Assembly (NCBI GenBank): GCA_934541205.1
Contig: CAKTDK010000007.1
Span: 1-30,357, forward strand
DNA length: 30,357 nucleotides
From: an uncultured Eubacteriales bacterium
Lineage (GTDB): Bacteria > Bacillota > Clostridia > Oscillospirales > RGIG7773
Reading direction: 5' to 3'
Below the pieces are notes generated by a model. The model worked only from the letters and a program-made list of their open reading frames with translations, did no database searches and had not been told where the DNA came from. How positions within the stretch are numbered: position 1 is the stretch's first letter; each line of letters opens with the position of its first letter. The translations under genes were made by a program, and so were the position numbers. This document shows, piece after piece, positions 7,871-14,965 of the stretch.

Positions 7871-8266
7871 GTGGCAAAAGCTAAAAAAACAATCAGAAAA
7901 CGTCGTGAACGTAAAAATATTGAAAAAGGCGCAGCGCATATTCAGGCAACCTTCAATAATACAATCGTTACTATTACCGACATAAAAGGCAATGCTATAT
8001 CATGGGCTTCAGCAGGCGGACTTGGATACAGAGGATCACGTAAATCAACTCCATTTGCAGCTCAGATGGCAGCAGAAACAGCAGCAAAAGCGGCAATGGA
8101 ACATGGACTTAAAACTGTTGAGGTTTACGTAAAAGGACCGGGAACCGGCGCTCGTGAATCAGCAATTCGTGCGCTGCAGGCAGCAGGACTTGAAGTAAAT
8201 ATGATTAAAGATGTTACTCCAATCCCTCATAACGGCTGCCGTCCGCCGAAAAGAAGACGTGTATAA
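7871..8266 (+). CDS. rpsK: 30S ribosomal protein S11
   Basis: S11 forms part of the 30S platform at the mRNA exit. The 131-residue protein shows GAAHIQATFNNTIVTITD, NAISWASAGGLGYRGSRKST, PFAAQMAAETAAKAAMEHGL, YVKGPGTGARESAIRALQAA and the terminal VTPIPHNGCRPPKRRRV, all standard. The start codon is GTG at 7871, set by AAGGAGGG and by the family N-terminus. It follows rpsM by 14 bases. Confidence 0.98.
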   Translation: MAKAKKTIRKRRERKNIEKGAAHIQATFNNTIVTITDIKGNAISWASAGGLGYRGSRKSTPFAAQMAAETAAKAAMEHGLKTVEVYVKGPGTGARESAIRALQAAGLEVNMIKDVTPIPHNGCRPPKRRRV

Positions 8267-8291
8267 TAATTAATGGAGGTGTTACGTTAGA

Positions 8292-8918
8292 ATGGCAAGA
8301 TATACTGGAGCTGTTTGCAGACTTTGCAGAAGAGAAGGCCAAAAGCTATTCTTGAAAGGCGAAAGATGTTATTCAGATAAATGCTCAATAGCGCGCAGAG
8401 CATACGCACCGGGCCAGCATGGTCAGGCAAGAACTAAACTTTCAGAATATGGAAGACAGATGCGTGAAAAACAAAAATCAAAAAGATACTACGGTGTACT
8501 TGAAAATCAGTTTGCAACTTATTTTGAAATGGCTGAAAAAATGCAGGGACAAACAGGTGCGAACCTATTTAAAATCCTTGAATCAAGACTTGACAACGTA
8601 GTTTACAGATTAGGCTTTGCTATGTCTAGACCGGAGGCGAGACAGCTTGTTCGCCACGGCCACTTTACCGTTGACGGTAAAAAAGTTAATATCCCTTCTT
8701 TCTTAGTAAAAGAAGGCAATGTTATCGCTGTAAAAGAAGGAAGTATGGATAGTGAAAAAATAAAATCTGTCCTTGAATCAAATGAATCAAAGGTTGTTCC
8801 CGAATGGCTAGGATATGATAAAAACACTAAAACTGCTAAAATCAATCACTTGCCGGCTATGGATGAAATCGACTTTGACGTTGAAGAACATCTGATAGTA
8901 GAGTTGTACTCTAAGTAA
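8292..8918 (+). CDS. rpsD: 30S ribosomal protein S4, zinc-binding form
   Basis: S4 is a primary 16S rRNA binder that nucleates assembly of the 5' domain, and often represses the alpha operon. The 208-residue protein has an N-terminal cysteine set (CRLCRREG, ERCYSDKC) that marks the zinc-binding form. RRAYAPGQHGQ and the S4 RNA-binding domain follow: ESRLDNVVYRLGFAMSRPEA, then RQLVRHGHFTVDGKKVNIPS. TGGAGGTG precedes ATG 8292 with a spacing of about ten bases. rpoA is 90 bases downstream. Confidence 0.98.
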   Translation: MARYTGAVCRLCRREGQKLFLKGERCYSDKCSIARRAYAPGQHGQARTKLSEYGRQMREKQKSKRYYGVLENQFATYFEMAEKMQGQTGANLFKILESRLDNVVYRLGFAMSRPEARQLVRHGHFTVDGKKVNIPSFLVKEGNVIAVKEGSMDSEKIKSVLESNESKVVPEWLGYDKNTKTAKINHLPAMDEIDFDVEEHLIVELYSK

Positions 8919-9008
8919 TAATTAATTCACCCTCAGAGGATTACAATCGGAAAAGTTTGGTAAAAATAAAAAGACAATAGTTTGTCGTCAATAAGGAGGG
9001 TTTCTTTA

Positions 9009-9968
9009 ATGATAGAGATGGAAAAACCGAAAATAGTGCAGGCAGAAGCATCTGAAGACGGAAGATATGGTAAGTTTATTGTTGAACCTCTTGAAAGAGG
9101 CTACGGTATAACTTTGGGAAATTCCCTGAGAAGAATACTTCTTTCATCTTTGCCGGGAGTTGCTGCCACGTCTATTAAGTTTGATAAGGAAGCGGCAGTG
9201 CTTCATGAATTTTCAACTATAACCGGAGTAAAAGAAGATGTTACTGAAATAATACTTAACATCAAAAATCTTATTGCAAAGCTTCACTGCGACGGACCAA
9301 AAGAAATTGTTCTTAATGCAGAAGGCGAAGGAGAAATAACTGCCGGAGATTTTGAACCGGACGCAGAAGTTGAAATACTTAATCCAGAACTTCATATAGC
9401 TACTTTAGGATATGATGCAAGATTTACTATGACAGTAATTCTTGATAACGGAAGAGGATATGTTTCAGCTGAAAAAAATAAAGCGTCAGTTAAAAATATA
9501 GTTGGAGCTATTCCAGTTGATTCAATTTATACACCTGTTTTAAAGGTGAATTATACAGTAGAAAATACCCGTGTAGGTCAGATAACGGATTATGACAGAC
9601 TAATTCTTGAGGTTTGGACAGACGGGACTATTTCCCCTGTTGAATCTGTATCTCTTGCTTCAAAGATAATGAGCGAACATTTGAAGCTGTTTATTGATTT
9701 GTCTGAAGGCGTTAGAAATGCCGAAATTATGGTAGAAAAAGAAGAAACCAAGAAAGAAAAAATTCTTGAAAAAACAATTGAAGAACTTGATCTTTCCGTT
9801 CGTTCTTTTAACTGCTTGAAACGTGCAGGCATTAATACGGTTGAAGATTTGATTAATAAGACTGAAGACGATATGATGAGAGTTCGTAATCTCGGACAAA
9901 AATCTCTTGAAGAAGTTATTGAAAAGCTTTATTCTTTGGGATTAAGCCTTAAAAAAGATGACGAATAA
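9009..9968 (+). CDS. rpoA: RNA polymerase alpha subunit
   Basis: Alpha dimerises to start polymerase assembly and contacts activators and UP elements. The start MIEMEKPKIVQAE (ATG 9009, ten bases after AAGGAGGG) gives 319 residues, a normal length; the in-frame start at 8982 lies upstream of that site. The N-terminal domain has GYGITLGNSLRRILLSSLPG and GVKEDVTEIILNIKNL. The C-terminal domain begins near residue 250 with LDLSVRSFNCLKRAGINTVE and RVRNLGQKSLEEVIEKL, its DNA-binding helix-hairpin-helix. Confidence 0.98.
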   Translation: MIEMEKPKIVQAEASEDGRYGKFIVEPLERGYGITLGNSLRRILLSSLPGVAATSIKFDKEAAVLHEFSTITGVKEDVTEIILNIKNLIAKLHCDGPKEIVLNAEGEGEITAGDFEPDAEVEILNPELHIATLGYDARFTMTVILDNGRGYVSAEKNKASVKNIVGAIPVDSIYTPVLKVNYTVENTRVGQITDYDRLILEVWTDGTISPVESVSLASKIMSEHLKLFIDLSEGVRNAEIMVEKEETKKEKILEKTIEELDLSVRSFNCLKRAGINTVEDLINKTEDDMMRVRNLGQKSLEEVIEKLYSLGLSLKKDDE

Positions 9969-10012
9969 AATGACCTCATAATACAAAATATTTTAGAAGG
10001 AGGTATAATATC

Positions 10013-10354
10013 ATGCCAGGAACAAGAAAGCTCGGTAGAAAAACCGACCATAGAATGTCTATGCTTCGTGGAATGGTAACATATTTACTTGAAAACGGTT
10101 CAATAGAAACTACTGTTACAAGAGCTAAAGAGGTAAGAAGTCTTGCTGAAAAGATGATTACTTTAGGCAAAAACGATACTTTACATTCAAGACGCCAGGC
10201 TTATTCTTTTATTACAAAGAAAACAGTTGTTTATAAATTATTTGATGTAATCGGACCAAAATACGCTGAAAGAAACGGCGGATATACAAGAATTATCAAG
10301 AAAGGTCCAAGACGCGGTGACGCCGCTGAAATGGCAATAATTGAACTTGTATAA
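10013..10354 (+). CDS. rplQ: 50S ribosomal protein L17
   Basis: The 113-residue L17 starts MPGTRKLGRKTDHRMSMLRG and shows GSIETTVTRAKEVRSLAEKM, a central FITKKTVVYKLFDVIGPKYA, and the C-terminal GGYTRIIKKGPRRGDAAEMA. L17 sits near the tunnel exit of the 50S subunit. AGAAGGAGG precedes ATG 10013. It is the last gene of the superoperon: a strong terminator starts 20 bases after its stop. Confidence 0.98.
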   Translation: MPGTRKLGRKTDHRMSMLRGMVTYLLENGSIETTVTRAKEVRSLAEKMITLGKNDTLHSRRQAYSFITKKTVVYKLFDVIGPKYAERNGGYTRIIKKGPRRGDAAEMAIIELV

Positions 10355-10374
10355 TTAAATAGATTTTTATATAG

Positions 10375-10420
10375 GAAGCTGTTTGGAATTTTATTATGAA
10401 ATTCCAAACAGCTTCTTTTT
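10375..10420 (+). terminator. Terminator of the ribosomal superoperon
   Basis: A perfect 16-bp stem pairs 10375-10390 (starts GAAGCTGTTTGG) with 10400-10415, around a nine-base loop. Five T residues follow, then more T-rich sequence. It is placed 20 bases after rplQ. Confidence 0.95.
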
Positions 10421-11080
10421 ATATTTTAAAGGGATTTATCAATTTGGTCGCCAATGACAAAAAAATACTTTCAGAATAATAAAAAATATTTTTTGAATAA
10501 CATAGGGAAAAAGTATTTCTTGTATGTAAATCGCTATTATCTTTTTAAATGTTAACTATTCAAATGTTCACGGTGTTATTACGAATGCTCCCATCTCTGT
10601 AAGTTGGACCGATAGTGAGGAATCTTTTTTATTCATCAATAAAATTCTTCGGTCGCTGTACTCCCTTTGAAAGACAGAAAATAGTGCCATTCCGAATGGT
10701 AGTAAGGAATATCTTACATTTATCAATAAGATTCTTCGTAGTTTCACTTCTCACCAATGACAGATATAAGTACTTTTTCTGAATGACTGTCCGAAAACTG
10801 CCCTGCTTAGAATGACAGCGTGAAAAAATTTTTCAAGGTTTTGTCTTTTAAAATGATAATGCGAAAGGGATTCTTCAGTCGCTTATCCTTCTTCGCAAAT
10901 GATAAGAAAGAGAAAATACTATTTGAAGAATGCAGAAAAAGTTCTTCCTGAATGATAATAAAAAGGTTTTTTAAACAAGGAAATTTTTAGAGCATAAAAA
11001 ATTTTTTAATATAAAAATTATTTTTACAAAGAATATAATTGTATATTAATAAAAATTTATTGAAAAACGATAAAAAATAG
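10421..11080. repeat. Non-coding spacer with decayed tandem repeat units
   Basis: No convincing gene is present. Two diverged repeat units stand out. Unit A (10613-10677) starts AGTGAGGAATCTTTTTTATT; unit B (10701-10763) starts AGTAAGGAATATCTTACATT. Both continue with ATCAATAA, then ATTCTTCG, and end in GACAG. Fragments with ATTCTTCAGTCGCTT (near 10870) and AGAATGACAG (near 10809) look like further pieces. A related unit is at 25317-25370. The pattern matches a short dispersed repeat in decay rather than a gene. Confidence 0.6.
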
Positions 11081-11108
11081 TTGACAAATGATAAATAAGT
11101 GATATAAT
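11081..11108 (+). promoter_or_regulatory. Sigma-A promoter of the membrane-protein/Xre operon
   Basis: TTGACA (11081-11086), a 16-base spacer and TATAAT (11103-11108), both consensus hexamers. The first ATG of the operon is 28 bases downstream, with AGGAGG between. Confidence 0.9.
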
Positions 11109-11136
11109 GTTGTCATCAATAAACAGGAGGATAATT

Positions 11137-11595
11137 ATGGATAATAAAAAAATTGCTGAAAAAATTACATTGGTAATAACAGATATTGCTATATTGCTGT
11201 TTTTATTTTTAAGTGTATTTTGCTATAAGGCGGTGGAGTGGTATATAAATTTAAGACAGTTTAATATGTCTGATTTTGACTTTAATCTTTGTTTTGCAAT
11301 GTCTCTTATTTCGGGAATAATGGCGGTTATACTTCTTATGTCGGTGCATTCAATGCTTTATAATACTATAAAAGATAAAGTTTTCATAAAGAAAAATTCT
11401 TTATGCTTTAAAATAATTTCTTTATGCGCAATAGGTATATGTTTAGCTTTTTTAGTAGTACTTGTAAAATGCAGGGTATTTATTGCGCTTATAATAGTAG
11501 TAGTATTTTTATTTACGGGTCTTATTTCTTATGTAATATATAAATTCATGGAAAATGCGATAAGACTAAAAGAAGAAAATGATTTTACAATATAA
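11137..11595 (+). CDS. DUF2975-type four-helix membrane protein
   Basis: The 152-residue protein has four hydrophobic segments, at about residues 10-31, 50-70, 90-112 and 113-135, with short charged ends. Size and layout, and the directly following YozG-like regulator, match the DUF2975 family, whose biochemical role is unknown. I chose ATG 11137, seven bases after AGGAGG; the in-frame extension from 11107 begins inside the -10 promoter box. It is the first gene of a four-gene operon; the next gene starts 11 bases after the stop. It may modulate the Xre regulator at the membrane, but that is inference. Confidence 0.75.
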   Translation: MDNKKIAEKITLVITDIAILLFLFLSVFCYKAVEWYINLRQFNMSDFDFNLCFAMSLISGIMAVILLMSVHSMLYNTIKDKVFIKKNSLCFKIISLCAIGICLAFLVVLVKCRVFIALIIVVVFLFTGLISYVIYKFMENAIRLKEENDFTI

Positions 11596-11606
11596 AGGAG
11601 TAAAAA

Positions 11607-11825
11607 ATGGCTATTATTATTAATTTGGATGTTATGATGGCAAAAAGAAAAATCGGGCTTGTAGAGCTTTCTGAAAAAGTAAATATTACTCCTGCAAATT
11701 TATCTATATTAAAAAACGGAAAAGCAAAGGCTATACGATTTTCTACGCTGGAAGCAATATGCAAAGAACTTTGCTGTCAACCGGGAGATATTTTGGAATA
11801 TAGAGAGGATGATTATAATGAATAA
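11607..11825 (+). CDS. YozG-like Xre-family transcriptional regulator
   Basis: The 72-residue protein is a single Cro/C1-type helix-turn-helix with no extra domain. Residues 5-60 hold the fold: NLDVMMAKRKIGLVELSEKV, NITPANLSILKNGKAKAIRF and STLEAICKELCCQPGDILEY. The last motif is typical of the small YozG group, which is often coded beside DUF2975. AAAGGAG precedes ATG 11607. The end of the gene overlaps the next start by eight bases (ATGAATAA), so the regulator and the large membrane protein are translationally coupled. Confidence 0.88.
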   Translation: MAIIINLDVMMAKRKIGLVELSEKVNITPANLSILKNGKAKAIRFSTLEAICKELCCQPGDILEYREDDYNE

Positions 11826-13650
11826 AATTATTGCCGAAAGAAAAGATAAAATTCTTATTGTTTTTTCCGTTTTGCTTGGAATTTTGTATTTCGTAAATGT
11901 ATTTTTTTACGGTCATGGAATAGGAACCGTCGTATTCTTTTTATGTTATTACGGAGTAATTTTTTATGCCGGAAAAGGAAAAGATAATTTTTCTGTCAAA
12001 AAAGGAAAAATATATTTTATTCCGGTAATTATTTTGCTTATTTGTTTTTTGATATATGATAATTATATACTTAATTTTTTTAATGTACTTTTAATTATGG
12101 TTCTTGTAACCCTTCATACAGCAAGCATGTTTTCTCAAAATGATACGGAAAATCCCGTTGTATTGTTTTTAAAAGGTTTTTTTCAAAGACCGCTTGAAAA
12201 CTGTGATAAAATTTTTAAAGTTTCCGCAGAAAAAACCGAGGACAAAAAAAGTGGAAATATTAGAGGAATTATAATAGGAGTTTTAATAGGACTTCCGATA
12301 CTTATTTTTGTAACGGTTCTTTTATGTTCCGCGGATCAAAAGTTTGAAAATCTTATTGAAAATATGTTTAGCACGATAGATATAAACGTTTTCAGAATTT
12401 TTATGGATATATTTTTTGGTTTGTGTTTGTCTATATTTATATACGGAGCGCTTTATTATAATAGACATAATTCAGAAATTTCCGAAAAGAAAAACCGCAA
12501 ACCTTTTATAATAAATTCTGCCGTAGGAACTACTGTTTTATTTATGATAAGTATATCTTATATTATATATCTTGCTTTACAGTTTGAATATTTGTTTTCC
12601 GCTTTAGCAGGAAAACTTCCTGAAAATTTTATATATTCCCAATATGCAAGAAACGGTTTTTTTGAACTTTTTGTTATAGCTGTTTTAAATTTTGCTTTGG
12701 CAGCGTTTTTTATAAGCACTGCTAAAGGCAAAATTTTAAAAATCTCCGTATTTTTAATCTCTGCAATAACATTGCTTTTAATAGTATCATCTATATCAAA
12801 AATGTTTCTTTATATAAGCAGATATGATTTAACAAGGTTAAGAGTATATACAAGCTGGTTTATGGCAGCTCTTTTTATAATATTTGTGGTTATTATTGTA
12901 AAATTGTTTAATGAAAAAATAAAACTTATTAACATTTCTTTTATAGTATTTGTTTCTATGTATTTAATATTAAATATTGTTAATACAGATAGTATAATAG
13001 GTAAATATAATACGAATAATTATATAAATGGAAATAGAAAAAATATAGATATAGAAAATATAGCTTCATTATCCGACAACGGAATTTATCATCTTATTAA
13101 AATAGCCCGGGGGAATTATCCGGAATCCGAGCAGGCAAAAAAGGAACTTTCAAAACGAAAATTTTATATAAACAATAAAAAAGAATGGCAGAGTTTTAAT
13201 GTTTCAACGCTTATATTAAAAGAAAAAATAAAAGATTTTGAGGAATATGATTATACAAAAGAGGAAGAAATGGAAGAAACAACATCAGAAAAAGTTTTTC
13301 ATATTGGAATAACAAATGACAGTGAAAGTGAATTTATTGAAATTGATACGGAATTTTATATCGGTGATAAGGTTATGGGAAGCTTTGGAGTAAATAATGC
13401 AGACGGAAGTTATATAACCTCGGGAGAAAGAATGATATTTGATTTTACTTCTGATGAATTATATAATTCTTCTGATTTGTCAGAATTCTCCGCAAGATTT
13501 TATGTTATATTAAGCGACGGAACAAAATTATTGTGCAATCCTGAAATAAAAATAAATTCGGAATACGGAAAAATTTATGAGTATAGCATTATAGGAAATG
13601 AAAGGGAGGGATTTGAGCTTTTATATAAAGAGGGAGGATTGAATTTATGA
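11818..13650 (+). CDS. Large multi-pass membrane protein (DUF4153/DUF4173-like)
   Basis: The 610-residue product has about twelve hydrophobic segments in residues 10-400, with a charged cytoplasmic-like break near residue 130 (EKTEDKKSGN). A soluble C-terminal domain of about 200 residues follows (YHLIKIARGNYPESEQAKKE, then an acidic region and a beta-rich end). The RYDLTRLRVYTSWFMAALFI segment near residue 340 resembles the motif of DUF4153/DUF4173 proteins; I am not certain which of the two. ATG 11818 overlaps the regulator stop; an ATG at 11809 is also in frame. The last bases overlap the next gene. Function is unknown. Confidence 0.65.
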   Translation: MNKIIAERKDKILIVFSVLLGILYFVNVFFYGHGIGTVVFFLCYYGVIFYAGKGKDNFSVKKGKIYFIPVIILLICFLIYDNYILNFFNVLLIMVLVTLHTASMFSQNDTENPVVLFLKGFFQRPLENCDKIFKVSAEKTEDKKSGNIRGIIIGVLIGLPILIFVTVLLCSADQKFENLIENMFSTIDINVFRIFMDIFFGLCLSIFIYGALYYNRHNSEISEKKNRKPFIINSAVGTTVLFMISISYIIYLALQFEYLFSALAGKLPENFIYSQYARNGFFELFVIAVLNFALAAFFISTAKGKILKISVFLISAITLLLIVSSISKMFLYISRYDLTRLRVYTSWFMAALFIIFVVIIVKLFNEKIKLINISFIVFVSMYLILNIVNTDSIIGKYNTNNYINGNRKNIDIENIASLSDNGIYHLIKIARGNYPESEQAKKELSKRKFYINNKKEWQSFNVSTLILKEKIKDFEEYDYTKEEEMEETTSEKVFHIGITNDSESEFIEIDTEFYIGDKVMGSFGVNNADGSYITSGERMIFDFTSDELYNSSDLSEFSARFYVILSDGTKLLCNPEIKINSEYGKIYEYSIIGNEREGFELLYKEGGLNL

Positions 13651-13970
13651 CAACGTTTATTCATATAGGAAGTCTTGTTTTAATGATTATTTCATGGATC
13701 ATACCGGCAATTGTAATAATTAATGATAAGAAAATAAAGAATTTTTTATGTTTTCCGATTTTCAGTTTCAGCGCTTGTATTACGGCGATTATTATGCAGC
13801 TTGCGGAGATAAAGCACCTTGCGGGTATAGAAGATTTTTCGGCGATAGCAGATACTATTAACGCTGTGTTAATTGGTTGTATAGGTTTTTTTGTTATAAC
13901 TGTAATTTTTAACTTTTCATTATATGCATTTGTAAAAAATAAAAAAGCAAGTGAAAAGAACATTAAATAA
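13647..13970 (+). CDS. Small three-segment membrane protein, unknown function
   Basis: The 107-residue protein has hydrophobic segments at about residues 5-25, 33-52 and 72-95, and a lysine-rich tail. I do not recognise a family. Its ATG overlaps the stop of the preceding gene by ATGA, with GGGAGG eleven bases upstream, so it is a true member of the operon. The reverse-strand ORF covering it is a shadow. Confidence 0.7.
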   Translation: MTTFIHIGSLVLMIISWIIPAIVIINDKKIKNFLCFPIFSFSACITAIIMQLAEIKHLAGIEDFSAIADTINAVLIGCIGFFVITVIFNFSLYAFVKNKKASEKNIK

Positions 13971-14033
13971 TTATAATCGGAAAAATTTCAGAAGTTTTTT
14001 GAATTTATACTTTGCTGGTAAAGGATAAAAATT

Positions 14034-14075
14034 AAAAATCCGGCGGGAATAAAATAGTTCCCACTGGATTTTTTT
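14034..14075. terminator. Bidirectional terminator between convergent genes
   Basis: A 16-bp stem with one mismatch and one G-T pair joins 14034-14049 (AAAAATCCGGCGGGAA) and 14058-14073. T runs lie on both strands, so it can serve the membrane operon and the convergent AbrB-type gene. Confidence 0.85.
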
Positions 14076-14097
14076 ATTATCAATTATATAAAAATTT

Positions 14098-14361
14098 TTA
14101 AAATTTAGAAACCTTTTTTTCGTAGTTTTCGTTTATCAATTCTTTTATGCAGTCTTTACATATATATTTATAATTTTTTAAAACAAGATTTTTTACCGCT
14201 CCGCAAAAAATACAATCCGGTACTGATTTTTTTATTATTATTTTATCATCGACAACGCACAAATTTAAAACGTCGCTTTCTTTAATATCAAGTTCTGTTC
14301 TGATTTCTTTTCTCAATACGATTCTGCCAAGCTCATCAACTGTCGCCGTAGTTTCTAACAT
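14098..14361 (-). CDS. AbrB/SpoVT-type regulator with C-terminal zinc knuckle
   Basis: The 87-residue protein has the swapped-hairpin AbrB DNA-binding domain at residues 1-48: TATVDELGRIVLRKEIRTEL, then DIKESDVLNLCVVDDKIIIK. Residues 50-75 carry a CxxC pair (CIFC) and a second one (CKDC), a likely zinc knuckle seen in some clostridial AbrB relatives. ATG 14361 is about ten bases after AAGGAG on this strand. A perfect 25-bp inverted repeat lies directly upstream of that site. Such proteins are transition-state regulators; the target here is unknown and self-control is a reasonable guess. Confidence 0.88.
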   Translation of the reverse strand: MLETTATVDELGRIVLRKEIRTELDIKESDVLNLCVVDDKIIIKKSVPDCIFCGAVKNLVLKNYKYICKDCIKELINENYEKKVSKF

Positions 14362-14379
14362 TTTTTCATATCTCCTTTT

Positions 14380-14459
14380 TAAAAATTTTATTTGGGATTT
14401 TTAAAAAATTTGAAAGAAAATAGTTATTGTGAGGTTAAAAATCCCAAATAAAATTTTTA
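14380..14459. repeat. Perfect 25-bp inverted repeat upstream of the AbrB-type gene
   Basis: Positions 14380-14404 and 14435-14459 are exact reverse complements (arm starts TAAAAATTTTATTTGGG), separated by 30 bases. The inner end of the first arm lies next to the ribosome-binding site of the AbrB-type gene. It may be an operator pair, a long mRNA leader hairpin, or a MITE-like insertion; no target duplication is visible. Confidence 0.85.
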
Positions 14460-14466
14460 TATGAAA

Positions 14467-14512
14467 TCGACGGAATAAGAAAGCTCCCCGAAGACACATT
14501 TTATTACTGCTG
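14467..14512 (-). repeat. Decayed, inverted copy of the 14751-14842 RNA unit
   Basis: Read on the minus strand, this stretch contains CAGCAGTAATAAAATG and then, after only a few bases, CTTCGGGGAGCTTTCTTATT and CCGTCGA. The first part matches CGGCGGTAATAAGATG of unit 1 at 13 of 16 positions. The second matches the unit's terminator and 3' flank (GTCGGAGAGCTTTTTTATTC, CGCCGA) at about 23 of 27. The middle of the unit is missing, so this is probably a deletion relic. Confidence 0.55.
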
Positions 14513-14630
14513 TTGTGAAGAAAATTTTACCTTCCCTACGAGATTAGTTGCCTATTAAAAATATGACATGAAATACTTTAGTAAGACATGAAATATTAAA
14601 TAAGAATATGATTATAGGAAAATAATAAAT

Positions 14631-14669
14631 ATAAATTTTATAAAAATAAATCATTTTTATAAAATTTAT
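14631..14669. repeat. Perfect 16-bp AT-rich inverted repeat
   Basis: ATAAATTTTATAAAAA (14631-14646) and its exact reverse complement (14654-14669) flank seven bases. A direct repeat GACATGAAATA occurs just upstream at 14565-14575 and 14585-14595, exactly 20 bases apart. There is no gene here. These could be protein-binding sites or simple AT-rich structure. Confidence 0.6.
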
Positions 14670-14716
14670 CAAAATACCCACACTGTAAGACTTACAGCCC
14701 CTCATATTCCATATTC

Positions 14717-14745
14717 TTGAAAAAGAAAATAGAATATGCTATAAT
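14717..14745 (+). promoter_or_regulatory. Extended -10 promoter of small RNA unit 1
   Basis: TTGAAA (14717-14722), 17 bases, then TATAAT (14740-14745) with a TG one base upstream. The predicted start, about seven bases later, falls on the first bases of the structured unit at 14751. Half-sites CATATTCT (14710-14717) and AGAATATG (14731-14738) form an inverted repeat across the promoter, a possible operator. Confidence 0.75.
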
Positions 14746-14750
14746 AAATT

Positions 14751-14842
14751 CTCTTCGACGTCGGCGGTAATAAGATGCCCTTTACATCTTATTACGGAAG
14801 CAGGGTACTGTCATGCCGCTGCTTCCGTCGGAGAGCTTTTTT
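14751..14842 (+). ncRNA. Predicted structured small RNA, unit 1
   Basis: An outer stem pairs CTCTTCGAC (14751-14759) with GTCGGAGAG (14827-14835) and is followed by C and six T, a terminator shape. Inside are two hairpins. Hairpin 1 has a 10-bp stem (14768-14777 with 14785-14794) and loop CCCTTTA. Hairpin 2 pairs GGAAGCAG (14796-14803) with CTGCTTCC (14819-14826), continues with GGTA/TGCC and a bulged G, and has loop CTGTCA. Promoter, structure and terminator together suggest an independent RNA of about 90 bases. I do not recognise it as a known family. A second unit with the same two loops lies at 15338. Confidence 0.6.
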
Positions 14843-14888
14843 ATTCCGCCGAAACTTTGACGGAGCAAAAGCTGTCCAACTCAAACCG

Positions 14889-14965
14889 CAATATAACAAA
14901 GTTTTTATATTGTAAAGAAAAATTAAACCCCGTGCTAAGTGAAACAACACGGGGTTTAACTTTTT
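14889..14965. terminator. Hairpin pair with strong bidirectional terminator
   Basis: CAATATAA (14889-14896) pairs with TTATATTG (14905-14912). Then TTAAACCCCGTG (14923-14934) pairs perfectly with CACGGGGTTTAA (14948-14959), followed by five T; the other strand also has a T run. It would stop read-through from unit 1, or an undescribed short transcript; no gene ends directly before it. Confidence 0.7.

Noticed and set aside
10441..11060. A degraded gene between rplQ and the membrane operon
   Set aside because: All frames are short and the recognisable pieces are repeat units, not protein remnants.
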